From assembly GCA_964035795.1 (NCBI GenBank), contig OZ038320.1, forward strand, positions 14,618,030 through 14,682,029: 64,000 nt of DNA, written 5' to 3'. A model generated the notes under the pieces. That model saw only the letters and a program-made list of their open reading frames with translations, ran no database searches and was not told the DNA's origin. Position numbers and translations under genes: made by a program. Source of the DNA: Pterobdella sp. o SKG-2022. Lineage: Eukaryota; Annelida; Clitellata; Hirudinida; Piscicolidae. Below, one piece after another: positions 56,001-60,689 of the stretch (its first letter is position 1; each line of letters begins with the position of its first letter).

Positions 56001-58355
56001 TTATGTTCTTGCTCATAGAACTTGTTTACGTTTTGGCGTCCAATTACTCATTGGTGAATTTTTTCGGGCAGCTAACGTTTAATACTTTACTTAGCTGTCT
56101 CCTACGAAAGGCTTCTAATTTTCTTCCTGTCGTAACTGTTAACCCCAATATTTTAGCATTGTAGCTTAGTATAGGCCACACTAATGTTTTTTGCATGTTT
56201 ATTCTTGTCCTTTCGTTAATCTCCTTACTCCACAGTTACATAATTTTTTTATTTTTGTAACCTCACTGATGTGTGTATTCACTTTTCTTAAACGTATTTT
56301 TTCATTTTGTTGACAACGCTTTCAATTTCTTACTAATTACATGGTTTGAACTTTAGACCGTAGATTTTGGAGCAGAGCCATTATGAGACCCCCTCCAACC
56401 CATGCTAGCATGGAAACGGACGCAAAACGATGATGATGATGATGAACTGTCTTTCAAAATTGAAGGGATGTATTTTTCGGATACTTTTTTAATGATTGAA
56501 GTGATTTCATCAATAAGTTCTGCTGAGTCATTGCAATCCTATATTTTATCATTTAATACTGCCTTTTCAATTAATATGCTCAATTTTGTTTCAGATCTTT
56601 AATTTTATTGTTTCAAGTTTTTTTTGATATAGTTAATTTTAAAAAAATTTCAAGGAACTGTTCTAGCAATCAATGGGAGGAAAAAGTATTATTTCATGTA
56701 TCATATAAGGTAATAATGTATTTTATTTTGCTGAAATAATTTTAAAATAATACACAATGAAAAATAATTAAAATTCAGCAACTATAAGAGTTTCTGCTCT
56801 TTCAAAAACAAATGCAAGTCATCCGATCTGGAAGAAAGTGAAGATGACGAGGGAGCTGAAGCTAATCCCGCTTTTGAAGAAATGCATTTTGGAATGGTTA
56901 ATATAACATGGCTTAAAAATAGAATCCTAAACATATAATTTGTTCAAAACAAATATTTATTTAATAGTTTTGTGAAAACATACATTATCGTCAAGCAACT
57001 AAAAATTTGAATTGATCTTTGATTAACCCATTAACGCCAAGGTTTTTGCTCACTCTACAATTTTTTCTCAAATTTCCAGATCTGATAAAAAAATATTGGA
57101 AAAAATTTTTTTTTGGAAATGTTTCTAAGAGCAAATTTTAAAAAGTTATAGGGGTGTCCCATCAAGGAGACACTGGCACATGCTACATAATGCAATGGTT
57201 GCAGTTTTCTTCATTTAAAACTTACTCTTAATTTTTTTGTTCTATTTATAATTTTTGAAAATATTTTTTAATATAAACTGAATTTAACTTTTTAGAGGCA
57301 TCTTCATGTACTAATTTTCAACAGTTTTTTACGTCGATTCATAGGAGTTTTTCCGTAACTTTTACTAACGTTAACCACTTTTTTATCCTTTCATGTTAAA
57401 ATTGCGAAATGATCTGCTGTAACTTCAATAGTTGTATACTGTTTTTTCATTTTGAATCTTTTGAGTTTGAAGAAATTTTTTGCTTCATTTTTCTTTTGTG
57501 CCAAAATGATCTAATTCAGTCAAATAGAGGTAAGCTTGGAAAAAATCGCTCAATCGTTATTCGATTGACTGTGAAAAAAGTGAAATCACTTAGAACCTCT
57601 CCATACCAGGCATATTTTTTTGTGTTAGTGGCATTAATTTTGATATGGATTTAAATGCACCAAGTAGCTGATAGTTGTACATAAGGACCATACCTTATAT
57701 CAAAAGTTAAAGGGATTTCCGTGTTTGTGCTGTTTTCTTTTATGTTTGTTTTAATTAAGAATCATTTTTCTATTCATGGAAAACTTGAATCTTTTTTTTC
57801 AAATCATTTTGAATATTTTGTAGTATAAAGTATCTAGAAATGCTGGCATCCTGAAAAAGCTAAGTTTTGTCCAATGTATGTAGGTATTGTGGAATTTCCA
57901 AAAATTTGATCGTTTCATTGCAGATCAAACTCATTTCGAATGTCGTGTTTCAATTTTTGAAAATTTTTATGTTTTTTAGACAAGCATAGCTTCTCAAAAA
58001 AAGATTGATATGTATACTTTAATGGGTTAAGCAAATTATATTAAAAAACTTTATTTTTGTTTCAACAAAACGTGTCTTTATTTTATATCATTTATAAATA
58101 AACTTAGATATTTTATTTTTTTAAATTTTGGTTAATTTGAAACTATTGCGCTTTCAGAACAAAATTAAAAAAAGAAGAATTGGCAAAAAAGAATACATTG
58201 AATATGATTCAAACGATGAAAGTGATTTTTTCCAACAAAGAAAAAAGTTGTTAGATGTTGATTTGCTGAGGGGTTTGGGTGGGTGGATGGAACGTATGGT
58301 AGAAGGTAAACTTAAAAAGTTCAAGTTGACAGATTGGCCTGAATCTATGTCTTGA
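25769..58355 (+). CDS. DNAJC16: DNAJC16-like (ERdj8) gene, whole span
   Basis: DNAJC16/ERdj8 is an ER-membrane J-protein with a thioredoxin-like region, reported to influence autophagosome size. Proposed exons: 25769-25929, 25990-26056, 26119-26282, 26359-26409, 30390 to about 30600, 33422-33585, 37213 to 37311 (or 37318), 37380-37430, 49586-49741, 54421-54560, about 55064-55243, 56655-56709, 56779-56896 and 58158-58355. Most junctions are GT..AG and phase-compatible. The order of motifs follows human DNAJC16 as I remember it: signal peptide, J domain, CxxC, thioredoxin-like segments and the C-terminal WMER block. Missing or unresolved: a segment between 30.6 and 33.4 kb and the exon(s) between 54.56 and 55.06 kb expected to carry the transmembrane helix. 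Introns of 4-12 kb are filled with mobile-element debris. Confidence 0.75.
26865..27140. repeat. Direct repeat, copy 1
   Basis: Roughly 270 bp starting TTTAGTACTCTTTGTCCATT, containing GGACTGAGGGTCATTGCTTT and ATAAAAATGCAGCTAAATGA. It recurs in the same orientation at 28167-28440 with roughly 80% identity by eye, and a short piece occurs near 42825. The two copies bracket a minus-strand family A fragment, so they may belong to that insertion. Confidence 0.65.
27360..28030 (-). mobile_element. LINE family A fragment: endonuclease piece joined to 3' end
   Basis: Minus strand from 28023: VDGFKGVHGGFEKGKRNVEG (endonuclease) and LLKIFVWLIIDSRKR, a frameshifted version of the following FADAMDLVVANTWF-type block. 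From about 27800 the C-terminal part follows: SVEESILRRAEKQMLQMTC, VQLADGVNTKKLMVRLGLD and GHVVRKGNDDCVKH. The tail at 27360 reads (reverse) GCTGACTATAATAGAATGAT. RT and PHD finger are deleted. Confidence 0.65.
28167..28440. repeat. Direct repeat, copy 2
   Basis: Partner of 26865-27140. It contains TGGACTGAGGGCCATTGCTT and AATAAAAATGCAGCTAAATG in the same orientation. Confidence 0.65.
28441..29490. other. Intronic sequence without clear features
   Basis: Short frames only. Reversed, 29040-29340 may contain LINE 3'-end debris (PDEARRRHLNITLK-like), but it is too short to classify. Confidence 0.3.
29491..29600 (-). repeat. Dispersed repeat with (ATTTG)n tail
   Basis: AATCAAATCAAATCAAATAC followed by CATTAACTTCAGGAGTTTCT, AGACCACTGAGTG. 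The unit recurs inverted at 48265-48330 (GGTCTAGAAACTCCTGAAGT). The pentamer tail resembles the TTTGATTTGATTTGATT tail after the LINE C-terminus at 43.57 kb. Confidence 0.55.
30390..30612 (+). CDS. DNAJC16: DNAJC16 thioredoxin-like exon with CxxC
   Basis: After the acceptor CAATTACAG the phase-2 frame reads QFSSNTACMGCMLESVVQW, where CMGC occupies the place of human CFSC. It continues KCPIVESYKEIRAFIVQCYP and SSIQVLRVLFYIKKD, equivalent to the family IGVVHAG ... HSTPSILGIINGKISFF region. The frame stops at 30610-30612; the true donor lies before the stop and was not fixed. A second open stretch (about 30707-30815, PPRVVEKSLVKYGKNALIIF) follows an acceptor TTTGTAG and may encode the next segment. 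Confidence 0.65.
30960..33130 (-). mobile_element. RTE-like LINE, long but heavily mutated
   Basis: Minus strand, in order. A linker: FGHKIKRNSDWFDAGIETLN, NPVINAERAALFEYM, AFGPQISKPATIRSSSGETL. RT: GKAPGKDGIPSQILKFGKES-like frames, then MEDRSDCNNYRGISLLSVVG, YPETQCNFRAGRSTIDMIFS, LRQLQEKW. C-terminal: RRLRWLGHVRCM and TGSRSVG-type (DGSRSIGKHLLRFKDVCKHD, then FKTCSIDIANWN). Many stops and frameshifts. The endonuclease is missing at this locus. Confidence 0.75.
33422..33585 (+). CDS. DNAJC16: DNAJC16 exon, second thioredoxin-like segment
   Basis: Acceptor TGTTTTTACAG, donor CATGG|GTGATA. Reads LANKTLRNFLHTNSVIKNHV, SMLLFGHSSPFPPLSFLASL, YPMKKHITGAYIYHG. This corresponds to human VTNKNYVRFL ... 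HVLLFDQTPIVPLLYKLTAF ... YLSFGYVYVG. It ends in phase 2 and joins the exon at 37213 to give YIYHGTLDGYSLFEYFNL. Confidence 0.75.
33606..33680. repeat. (AT)n microsatellite
   Basis: About 75 bp of alternating TA just after the DNAJC16 exon. Confidence 0.95.
33780..34375 (-). mobile_element. CR1/Jockey-like LINE reverse transcriptase fragment
   Basis: Minus strand from 34375: VVLNGVQSKPLI-type start, EVPQG, stop, ILGPLLFILFINDFPINN (PQGSILGPLLF with Ser replaced by a stop), then YDTLIYADDIHISFP with intact YADD. INDINNELNSINNWFKNNYL, MVNTNKTYTVFKNI and SITYKITFKYLGIIFDNNLS follow. Unusually A+T-rich coding. One in-frame stop is obvious; 5' and 3' parts are missing. Confidence 0.75.
34380..35202 (+). 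mobile_element. Chimeric LINE: family A front joined to family B tail
   Basis: Reads SETWWWNQDVQKAITEKRQ (endonuclease-RT linker), then KKAKRAVVETMKKEAVKEM. It jumps to KTKVMENGGGSGVVVLAKID, skipping the RT. A complete PHD-like finger follows (CSVCGKRAKINCVRCKTC, KNWVHARCARV, NFECRVC). At about 34935 the sequence switches to family B (VVLRTSRMRWFGHVERSVGW, RKLDLDTCKKPGRHKKAWNE, KSPTLGKEKRAIERI). The tail is ATTGATTGATTGATTT. The family B part matches 51398-51700 closely. Confidence 0.7.
35225..35520 (-). mobile_element. RTE-like endonuclease 3' part
   Basis: Minus: FFLVRRRDIADVQIVRALRG, VDHRLVRAKLSFLVKP, CGTKLLKRLNVAGLK, the end of the LINE endonuclease and start of the linker (R-x-R-D-I-A-D-V ... 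ALRGAD-x-x-S-D-H-x-L-V). Belongs to the same family as 30960-33130, which lacks this part. Confidence 0.65.
35620..35910 (-). mobile_element. LINE reverse transcriptase fragment
   Basis: Minus: LFNIILNNEVVNKIERSDRG, INIDGEYLFYLLYINKLDLL (YADD replaced by YINK), HSVKKLQSMSKDISEESNKI, GLSPNTDEKIMTNEF. Catalytic aspartates are lost. Confidence 0.65.
36190..36625 (+). mobile_element. LINE family B 3' end
   Basis: Broken frames: TKRLGHDSLDGQR-type text in the place of LRRNDLAMIRWMC. Then VEVFLRTSRISWFGQVDRSE, GWISQVRK and KPGRPKKTWNELLLKGKRKL. It matches the C-terminal domain at 51398-51871 and lies directly left of inverted repeat X. Confidence 0.6.
36640..37025 (-). repeat. Dispersed repeat X, copy 2 (inverted)
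   Basis: Reverse complement of 8312-8690: CCAAATAGATTTTACTGCTG at the left, ATCACCCGCCAAGCCAAATG in the middle, GCAGTTTAACGTCATGCCCA at the right. It has only one of the 33-bp head units. Confidence 0.75.
37026..37085. repeat. (ATTG)n microsatellite
   Basis: TTGATTAATTGATTCGTTGA followed by GATTGATTGATTGATTG. The same tetramer ends several family B LINE copies (35195, 46055). Confidence 0.9.
37213..37430 (+). CDS. DNAJC16: DNAJC16 exons: LLVFKE segment and the following short exon
   Basis: The acceptor ATTTTTACAG at 37212 gives TLDGYSLFEYFNLPLNATSL and LVFKEDDQNPVF. Human DNAJC16 has RGTEEMTRRYNINIYAPTLL, VFKEHINRP. The donor is either AA|GTTTTC (37311) or TCT|GTAAGT (37318). The second exon, 37380-37430, reads SSVNLFHHFLWFCQKY in the frame that fits its neighbours, and ends CA|GTATGA in phase 2. 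The better-looking GTAAGT donor would break that frame, so the junction is unsettled. Confidence 0.7.
38490..38865 (+). mobile_element. LINE family A 3' end
   Basis: MVRLVLDSTIVEVVRQGSLR, WLGHVLRKRDDDCVKQAWRF, RGRGRPRLTWKGMMENLCRG, open for about 95 codons and close to the copy at 17.8 kb. It ends TGCTGACTATAATAAAATGA and GATGATC. The relatively intact frame suggests a younger insertion. Confidence 0.75.
39290..39570 (-). mobile_element. Jockey-like LINE RT fragment
   Basis: Minus: LPTHQHGFRTALFTPPKKH, then ALDMTKAFYTVNTHQLIHKI. This is the Q-x-G-F-R ... D-x-x-K-A-F-D-x-V region of the RT fingers. A related piece lies at 42.0-42.3 kb. Confidence 0.55.
39835..40021. mobile_element. Foldback (MITE-like) element F, copy 1
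   Basis: About 80-bp arms, near-perfect inverted repeats: TCGATTTATGGAGGAATTTT at the left, AAATTCTTTCATAAATCGA at the right, inner GTTTAGCCTTATTATAA / TTATAATAAGGCTAAAC. Loop about 25 bp. Related arms occur at 58752-58935, 57290-57400 and 54110-54190. No coding capacity. Confidence 0.8.
40680..40850 (+). mobile_element. LINE C-terminal fragment
   Basis: SITGPKYWNKLPNKLKSIDD, INTFISKLKQYILNDKLL, stop. The pattern P-x-x-W-N-x-L-P-x-x-L-K ... F-x-x-x-L-K is the CR1/Jockey C-terminal end. (TA)n lies directly upstream. Confidence 0.6.
40930..41074. mobile_element. Perfect foldback element with (TA)n loop
   Basis: CTTGAAAAGGGAAAAATGAC plus GTAAAACGACGCTGATTAT at the left, and its exact complement ending CATTTTTCCCTTTTCAAG at the right. 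About 66 bp of nearly pure TA lies between. The arms are about 39 bp with no mismatch seen. The whole unit is a nearly perfect palindrome. Confidence 0.85.
41070..41600 (-). mobile_element. LINE 3'-end fragment
   Basis: Minus: MGVRHGL, then MVEKLVRNENKVVRRLVGIK, RNQRLRWFGHILRKPKK and SGRNAWKKIFKKMGLEESQA. It resembles the R-L-x-W-F-G-H-x-x-R C-terminal domain of RTE/CR1-like LINEs but differs from families A and B. Confidence 0.6.
41660..41780 (+). repeat. Dispersed repeat X, partial copy
   Basis: ATGGTCTTTTTATTAATCAC, AGTGTAGGCCGACTGCTGTT and CAGCAGTATAATCTGATGAG match the right third of repeat X (8570-8690). Confidence 0.6.
42030..42330 (-). mobile_element. Jockey-like LINE RT fragment
   Basis: Minus: ALKKAFNTVNIHFFQKIDKA, DIHPTIQKFLANYIKGRQ, SSKHKGRVFFSSLF. 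RT palm entry with stops; related to 39290-39570. Confidence 0.55.
43103..43600 (+). mobile_element. CR1/Jockey-like LINE C-terminus with (TTTGA)n tail
   Basis: Open for 121 codons: IYDLWRIRTDLIKIYKIINI, FQSSFPERVKSYWNVLPIKI, KSKSILEFKKNLESYK. These are standard C-terminal motifs (RGDLI-x-x-Y-K, F-x-x-R-x-x-x-x-W-N-x-L-P, L-x-x-F-K). It ends with GGTTTGATTTGATTTGATTC near 43567. Confidence 0.65.
44636..44735 (+). repeat. Dispersed repeat X, head fragment
   Basis: TTTGGTATGACGCTAAACTG, CACCGAAGATATCTTCAAAT, TGAGACTGCTTTTTTGTAAT align with 8312-8385. Confidence 0.6.
44840..46075 (+). mobile_element. LINE family B copy
   Basis: RT pieces VNMEKAFDSVSQK-like, WLERIEQSMNKQVRNIVRIG, SIQGSILSQLIFYFVLSMAF and LQEILYAGDLMISAQSMDEL (YADD changed to YAGD). 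Next are LRVNMGKINLMVSGSN and a PHD-like finger with its second half disrupted (KYPCGLCQTGVGRSAI). Then VVPDFCYLGGVFCKW. The C-terminal part (TVSTLNRSKRNDLAIIRWMC, QNVKYQHNEVVWTRR) is interrupted, and the tail is TTTGATTGATTGATTGG near 46060. Confidence 0.7.
46090..47480 (-). mobile_element. CR1/L2-like LINE with internal deletion
   Basis: Minus: an endonuclease start near 47300-47440 (KFEVLNTRSVVHKATLIHST, FLAMFVLTETKMESDAQQAI), joined to RT near 47060-47120 (HGVPQGSFLGPLLYT). The C-terminal end is at 46162-46356 (ISERGFRHASLAVWNFLPLD, LKNSTSLATFKYRLETYLF). Its 3' UTR has ATATAGTGCCAAGGCA near 46125, a form of the common TATATAGCGCC-type CR1 3' end. Decayed. Confidence 0.65.
47481..49550. 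other. DNAJC16 intron sequence, mostly featureless
   Basis: No gene recognised. The 116-codon frame at 47957-48307 is Phe/Tyr-rich and overlaps, at its end, the dispersed repeat shared with 29.5 kb (48265-48330), so it is unlikely to be a gene. Confidence 0.4.
49586..49741 (+). CDS. DNAJC16: DNAJC16 exon, third thioredoxin-like segment
   Basis: Acceptor ACTTCCCTAG, donor CTCTAG|GTGGGT. Reads PVIQLFVLGQSNYEELLLKS, PASIRLILLLVNSASRESLS, NYFASFMAPYS. It is equivalent to human LLAARLTSQKLFHELCPVKR ... KYCVVLLTAETTKLSKPFEA. Both ends are phase 2, consistent with CA|T upstream and AG|G downstream. Confidence 0.65.
49900..50335 (-). mobile_element. LINE family A 3'-end remnant
   Basis: The reverse complement follows the C-terminal half of family A at 27.36-27.80 kb in nucleotide sequence (GACACAAACAAAT-type drift), from about 50330 to the GTCATAGAAAGAAATCAATG end. 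Many indels; no frame survives. Confidence 0.5.
50440..50630 (-). mobile_element. tRNA-derived SINE
   Basis: Minus strand: a tRNA-like head at 50562-50627 with A box TAGCTCAGAGGTAGAGC and B box GGTTTCGATCC, but a collapsed anticodon arm. An unrelated body follows, with a tail region reading AAAAGCGCTTTATAACTACC. That GCGCTTTATAA motif resembles the 3' ends of several animal SINE/CR1 families. One copy seen. Confidence 0.6.
51395..52520 (-). mobile_element. LINE family B, best copy (RT palm, PHD-like finger, C-terminus)
   Basis: Minus strand. RT: QQGSVLSLLLFVIVLETLSM, WKILYADDLMVSAQSMNELL with intact YADD. Then GLRVNMGKINLMVSGSNLDV and a full C4HC3 finger (CGVCQAGVGKNAIQCGGC, RQWVHKKC, RCARC) at about residues 105-150 of the 187-codon frame. 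VVPEFCYLGDMLSAGGEC follows. After one break the C-terminal frame (51398-51871) has ETWPVTVSTLNRLRRNDLAM, MKWFGYVERSVGWISQMRKL and KKPGRHKKTWNEVI. 5'-truncated inside the RT. Confidence 0.75.
52545..54100 (+). mobile_element. RTE-like LINE 5' end: 5' region, endonuclease, deletion into RT
   Basis: G+C-richer 5' region, then MKVASWKVRTLCGGHSEDPL near 53306, RKTAVINLELKRLKVGKAAL and QETRLLSSGSLRESDYT (endonuclease). After frameshifts come YFLGDFNARVGGNHD-type sequence near 53745 and RVSWRYPRSKH near 53920. The text then jumps to AGLRAERSTINMIFSLRQLH, which belongs to the RT fingers (compare FRAGRSTIDMIFSLRQLQ at 32.2 kb). A short palindrome (52696-52805) is inserted in the 5' region. Confidence 0.7.
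52696..52805. mobile_element. Short palindromic insertion flanked by 11-bp direct repeats
   Basis: AACACTAGTTAGTTTATAAA is the start of a 32-bp perfect palindrome that extends to about 31-bp arms with two mismatches (52711-52772). AATCATTCTAT occurs at both 52696 and 52795, as expected of a target-site duplication. About 88 bp between the repeats. Confidence 0.7.
54110..54190. repeat. Foldback element F, partial arm
   Basis: ATTTTCGATAAGTTTAGCCT, TATCTTAAAACGTTAGCCTG resembles the inner arm of the elements at 39835 and 58752. Confidence 0.4.
54421..54560 (+). CDS. DNAJC16: DNAJC16 exon downstream of the third thioredoxin-like segment
   Basis: Acceptor ATTAATTTTTTTTAG, donor TTTTG|GTAAAT. 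Joined to the previous exon it reads YSRSRAFRFAILNLDYYINW, YRQVLDLTLRQSPNEIREAI, PNINAKNCF. Human has ANTQDTVRFVHVYSNRQQEF, ADTLLPDSEAF ... SAVSILERRNTAGRVVY. The fit is moderate but in phase. It ends phase 1, while the next candidate exon at 55064 starts phase 0, so at least one exon is missing. Confidence 0.6.
54600..54760 (-). mobile_element. LINE family B 3'-end scrap
   Basis: The reverse complement contains AAAAGAAAGCTAGGCATGGT, CCGACTCTCAAGATAGAGCT, CTATAAAAAGGATTTGAAT, matching the last 150 bp of family B at 51398-51550. Confidence 0.65.
55064..55243 (+). CDS. DNAJC16: Probable DNAJC16 exon, region before the C-terminal block
   Basis: After the acceptor AAAAATACAG the frame reads CVTGILLLHPKYSEKNLILF, VGLCYLISFYYNTGLTYSYN and KPNWLAPNKLLEF, then GTGATG as a possible donor. 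In human DNAJC16 this position has MNVVLILSNSTKTSLLQKFA ... CLHFSFLSLDKHREWLEYLL, EF. Similarity is weak but collinear. The donor phase does not match the 56655 exon as drawn, so the ends are approximate. Confidence 0.45.
55750..56300 (-). mobile_element. LINE 3'-end fragment
   Basis: Minus: INERTRINMQKTLVWPILSY, NAKILGLTVTTGRKLEAFRR, RQLSKVLNV, NIMLYQLTLFGYVLRLPK. This is a C-terminal LINE domain (L-x-x-F-x-x-R-x-L-R-x-x-L). Decayed by stops. Confidence 0.6.
56370..56450 (+). mobile_element. LINE/SINE 3' terminus with (GAT)n tail
   Basis: CCTCCAACCCATGCTAGCAT, GGAAACGGACGCAAAACGAT, then GATGATGATGATGA. The CCATGCTAGCATGGAAACGGACG-type 3' end followed by GAT repeats is widespread in lophotrochozoan genomes, as far as I recall. 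Nothing upstream was recognised. Confidence 0.55.
56655..56896 (+). CDS. DNAJC16: DNAJC16 exons with NGxKKY motif and acidic linker
   Basis: Exon 56655-56709 reads TVLAINGRKKYYFMYHI and ends AG|GTAATA. Exon 56779-56896 follows AAAATTCAG and reads SNYKSFCSFKNKCKSSDLEE, SEDDEGAEANPAFEEMHFGM, ending GGAATG|GTTAAT. Human has GYVLALNGHKKYFCLFKPQK, TVEEEEAIG. The phases (2 then 0) agree with each other and with the final exon. Confidence 0.75.
57290..57400. repeat. Foldback element F, partial copy
   Basis: TTTAGAGGCATCTTCATGTA, CAACAGTTTTTTACGTCGAT, TCATAGGAGTTTTTCCGTAA parallels the left flank and arm of the elements at 39.8 and 58.7 kb. Confidence 0.45.
58158..58355 (+). CDS. DNAJC16: DNAJC16 final exon
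   Basis: The acceptor TTGCGCTTTCAG opens a phase-0 frame: NKIKKRRIGKKEYIEYDSND, ESDFFQQRKKLLDVDLLRGL, GGWMERMVEGKLKKFKLTDW, PESMS, stop. Human DNAJC16 ends KLSLWMERLLEGSLQRFYIP, SWPELD. This match is the strongest single piece of evidence for the gene assignment. Confidence 0.85.
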   Translation, partial: NKIKKRRIGKKEYIEYDSNDESDFFQQRKKLLDVDLLRGLGGWMERMVEGKLKKFKLTDWPESMS

Positions 58356-58751
58356 CTTGATTCTATTTTTTCTTCAAAATCGTTTTTTTGAATGATTCGT
58401 CTTTATTTTTATTTCAGAGTTTTTACAAACTACGTTTTTCAGCTACAGTAAACCCTTAAACATTCAGACACGTTTTGGCTCGAGGTTATTCAGGTTTTGA
58501 ACCATTTGGAAATAGGTCTATCAAATATTGCCCACTTGTACTTTTTCAGAGATGAATTAGTGTGTAAGATCAAAATCTTTTTTTTCAACAACTAACTATA
58601 AGAATAGTGATATTTGCATTAAATTTTGAATTTTCAAAGTAATCGAAGCTTTCCTAATATTTTAAAAATTCCGTTCAACCATAAATTTTAAAATGGATAC
58701 CTACTTCAAATATAACTTTTTAGAGACATCTTAATGTACTTATAAGCAATA

Positions 58752-58935
58752 TCAACAGTCTTCAAAATCAATTTATGGGAAAAATTTAGTACATTTATTG
58801 AGCAAAAATAGTTAAAATTTTCAGTTAGCTAATACTAACGTATTATGGTAAGGCTATACTTACCGAAAAGTTTAGCTATTTTTGCTCAATAAATGTACTA
58901 AATTTTCCCCATAAATTGATTTTGAAGACTGTTGA
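58752..58935. mobile_element. Foldback (MITE-like) element F, copy 2
   Basis: TCAACAGTCTTCAAAATCAA at the left, TTGATTTTGAAGACTGTTGA at the right; inner arms TTATTGAGCAAAAATAGTTA / TAGCTATTTTTGCTCAATAA. Overall arms about 75 bp with a few mismatches. It shares the GAGCAAAA core and TTAG..C..TAT centre with 39835-40021. Confidence 0.75.
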
Positions 58936-59585
58936 TACTACTTCAAATATGCTTCGAAGGTATGTTGAAGAAATTTCAAACTATTTTGAAAAAAAAAATC
59001 ATTCTTTAATAGCGTTCTGTTAAAAAAATATTTTAGTATGTTTCACAGATGGTTGGCTGAACCTCTTTCACTAAGCTTTTTCACTCTTTCTACCATTTAC
59101 TTCAAATTGAAAATGCGTGAATTTAATGTTTTGTTTCACATAATTTTTTTTGAAAATTTTTTATATTGTAAAACAAGAGCCTAAAAATACTAGGAAATGA
59201 CACTACAGTTTTAATGATTTTTCACGAGCCCCATTACAATAAAGAAAGTTAAGAAAACTAATAATTTTTATCAAGATACAAAGCTTTTCATCAAAAAAGT
59301 AACATTTTCAATTACTTTTTTTACAATTTCAAATTATAAATTCTCCATTATATTATTTTACTATGATTTTCTTATTTTACTTTTTTGTAATTATTATTTT
59401 TGTGCATTATAATTTTTTTCATTAGAGAAATAATTTTGTTTATTTTCGAAACACGGTGATGATCTCTCAAAATATTGAAGTTATCTTAATTATATACATT
59501 AAACATCACAGTTTTGGCGTGTCTTTCTTTAACAAGATTTAAATTTTAGGAAAAGAATCTTCGAAAATAGTTTTTAATAGATCAA
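58936..59585. other. Downstream flank of DNAJC16
   Basis: Very A+T-rich; no gene or element recognised. Confidence 0.4.
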
Positions 59586-59589
59586 TCAA

Positions 59590-60050
59590 TCTTTTCCAAC
59601 TGCTGGATCTCGGAGTTTCCAAGTTCGAAGACGAGAGTTAAACTTTAGCTTCACACTCCTTCGTATAGTGTGAACAAGATCACAGACCAACAGATGATGT
59701 TGCAATGCACATTCCTTTCCAGGAATGACTTTAACATTCTTTACCATACTTTTAAAAGTTTTTCGACAAAGAATGAAGTCAATCTGGGACTTGGAACCAC
59801 CAGAAGGTCACAAGATGGGACTCCCTTTTCGGGAAACAAGTGTTGGCGACAAAAAGATTGTTAACTATTGCGAGTTCTAGAATCCGCTCACCTTCAGAGT
59901 TACGAGTGCCATAACCAAAACCACCATGCACGTCTTCAAAACCATTAGCTTTCTCATCAATATGCCTATTCCAGTCACCCAATGGGATGAGAATCACTTG
60001 ATAATGTAAAATATTTTTGAGAAAAGCTTGGTGTAATAAGTTCCTCAAAA
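59590..60050 (-). mobile_element. LINE family A endonuclease fragment
   Basis: Minus: IPLGDWNRHIDEKANGFEDV, HGGFGYGTRNSEGERILELA, NNLFVANTCFPKRESHLVTF, then frameshifted SQIDFILCRKTFKSMVKN. The G-D-W/F-N core and HGGFGYG-x-R-N-x-E-G match the piece at 28.0 kb. In the family the next residues read GDWNGHVG; here NRHID suggests active-site drift. Confidence 0.7.
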
Positions 60051-60059
60051 AACCATAGT

Positions 60060-60685
60060 GTTTTTTTCTAGTATATTGATTTCCGGCTATTTTACATCAA
60101 AGAAAAAATATTTTCTGGTGTGGAAAAGTTAATGGAGATTAATTCGACGATTCGAGCTGATATGCCTCTAAAAACTTTAACATATCAAATCAAGTTCTTT
60201 TAGGCATTAAAACTTACTCAATGTTTCTTTGTTGAATTATCAGAGTAGTACAAGTCATTTTGAGAATAATGTACTTCATGGAGTACTTTTTCGCATTTCG
60301 TCAAAGCCAATTAACGACCAGCATATAAACTTTTATAAAAAAAGATTCTAGTTTGTTGAATTGTACTTTTAGTTCAATGATTCGATCTGAGAGGCTTTTA
60401 AAACTTGTAAAATTTTCAATTATTTGACATTGAAACTTTCTCCGTTTCTTTGTGAAATTGACGTTGTAGTACGGGTTATTTTTAAAAAGATATACTTCCT
60501 AAACCACTTTTTACATTTCGCCGAGGCCAACTAACGACCAGTTTATTTCGTCAATTAATTTTTCTAATCCTGTTATGTTTATGTCAGTTTTCATGACCTA
60601 CAATTTCAGGCTCAAATAATGATTGTTTTTAATATACTCTGAGAGGGATGAAAAGGTTTTTATCAAGTTAAGACCAAGAGCGAGT
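60060..60685. other. Unassigned spacer
   Basis: Contains an imperfect tandem pair, TTAACGACCAGCATATAAAC near 60311 and CTAACGACCAGTTTATTTCG near 60530, with similar surroundings (TTCGTCAAAGCCAA / TTCGCCGAGGCCAA). This suggests a duplicated unit of about 220 bp. No gene. Confidence 0.45.
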
Positions 60686-60689
60686 AGAT

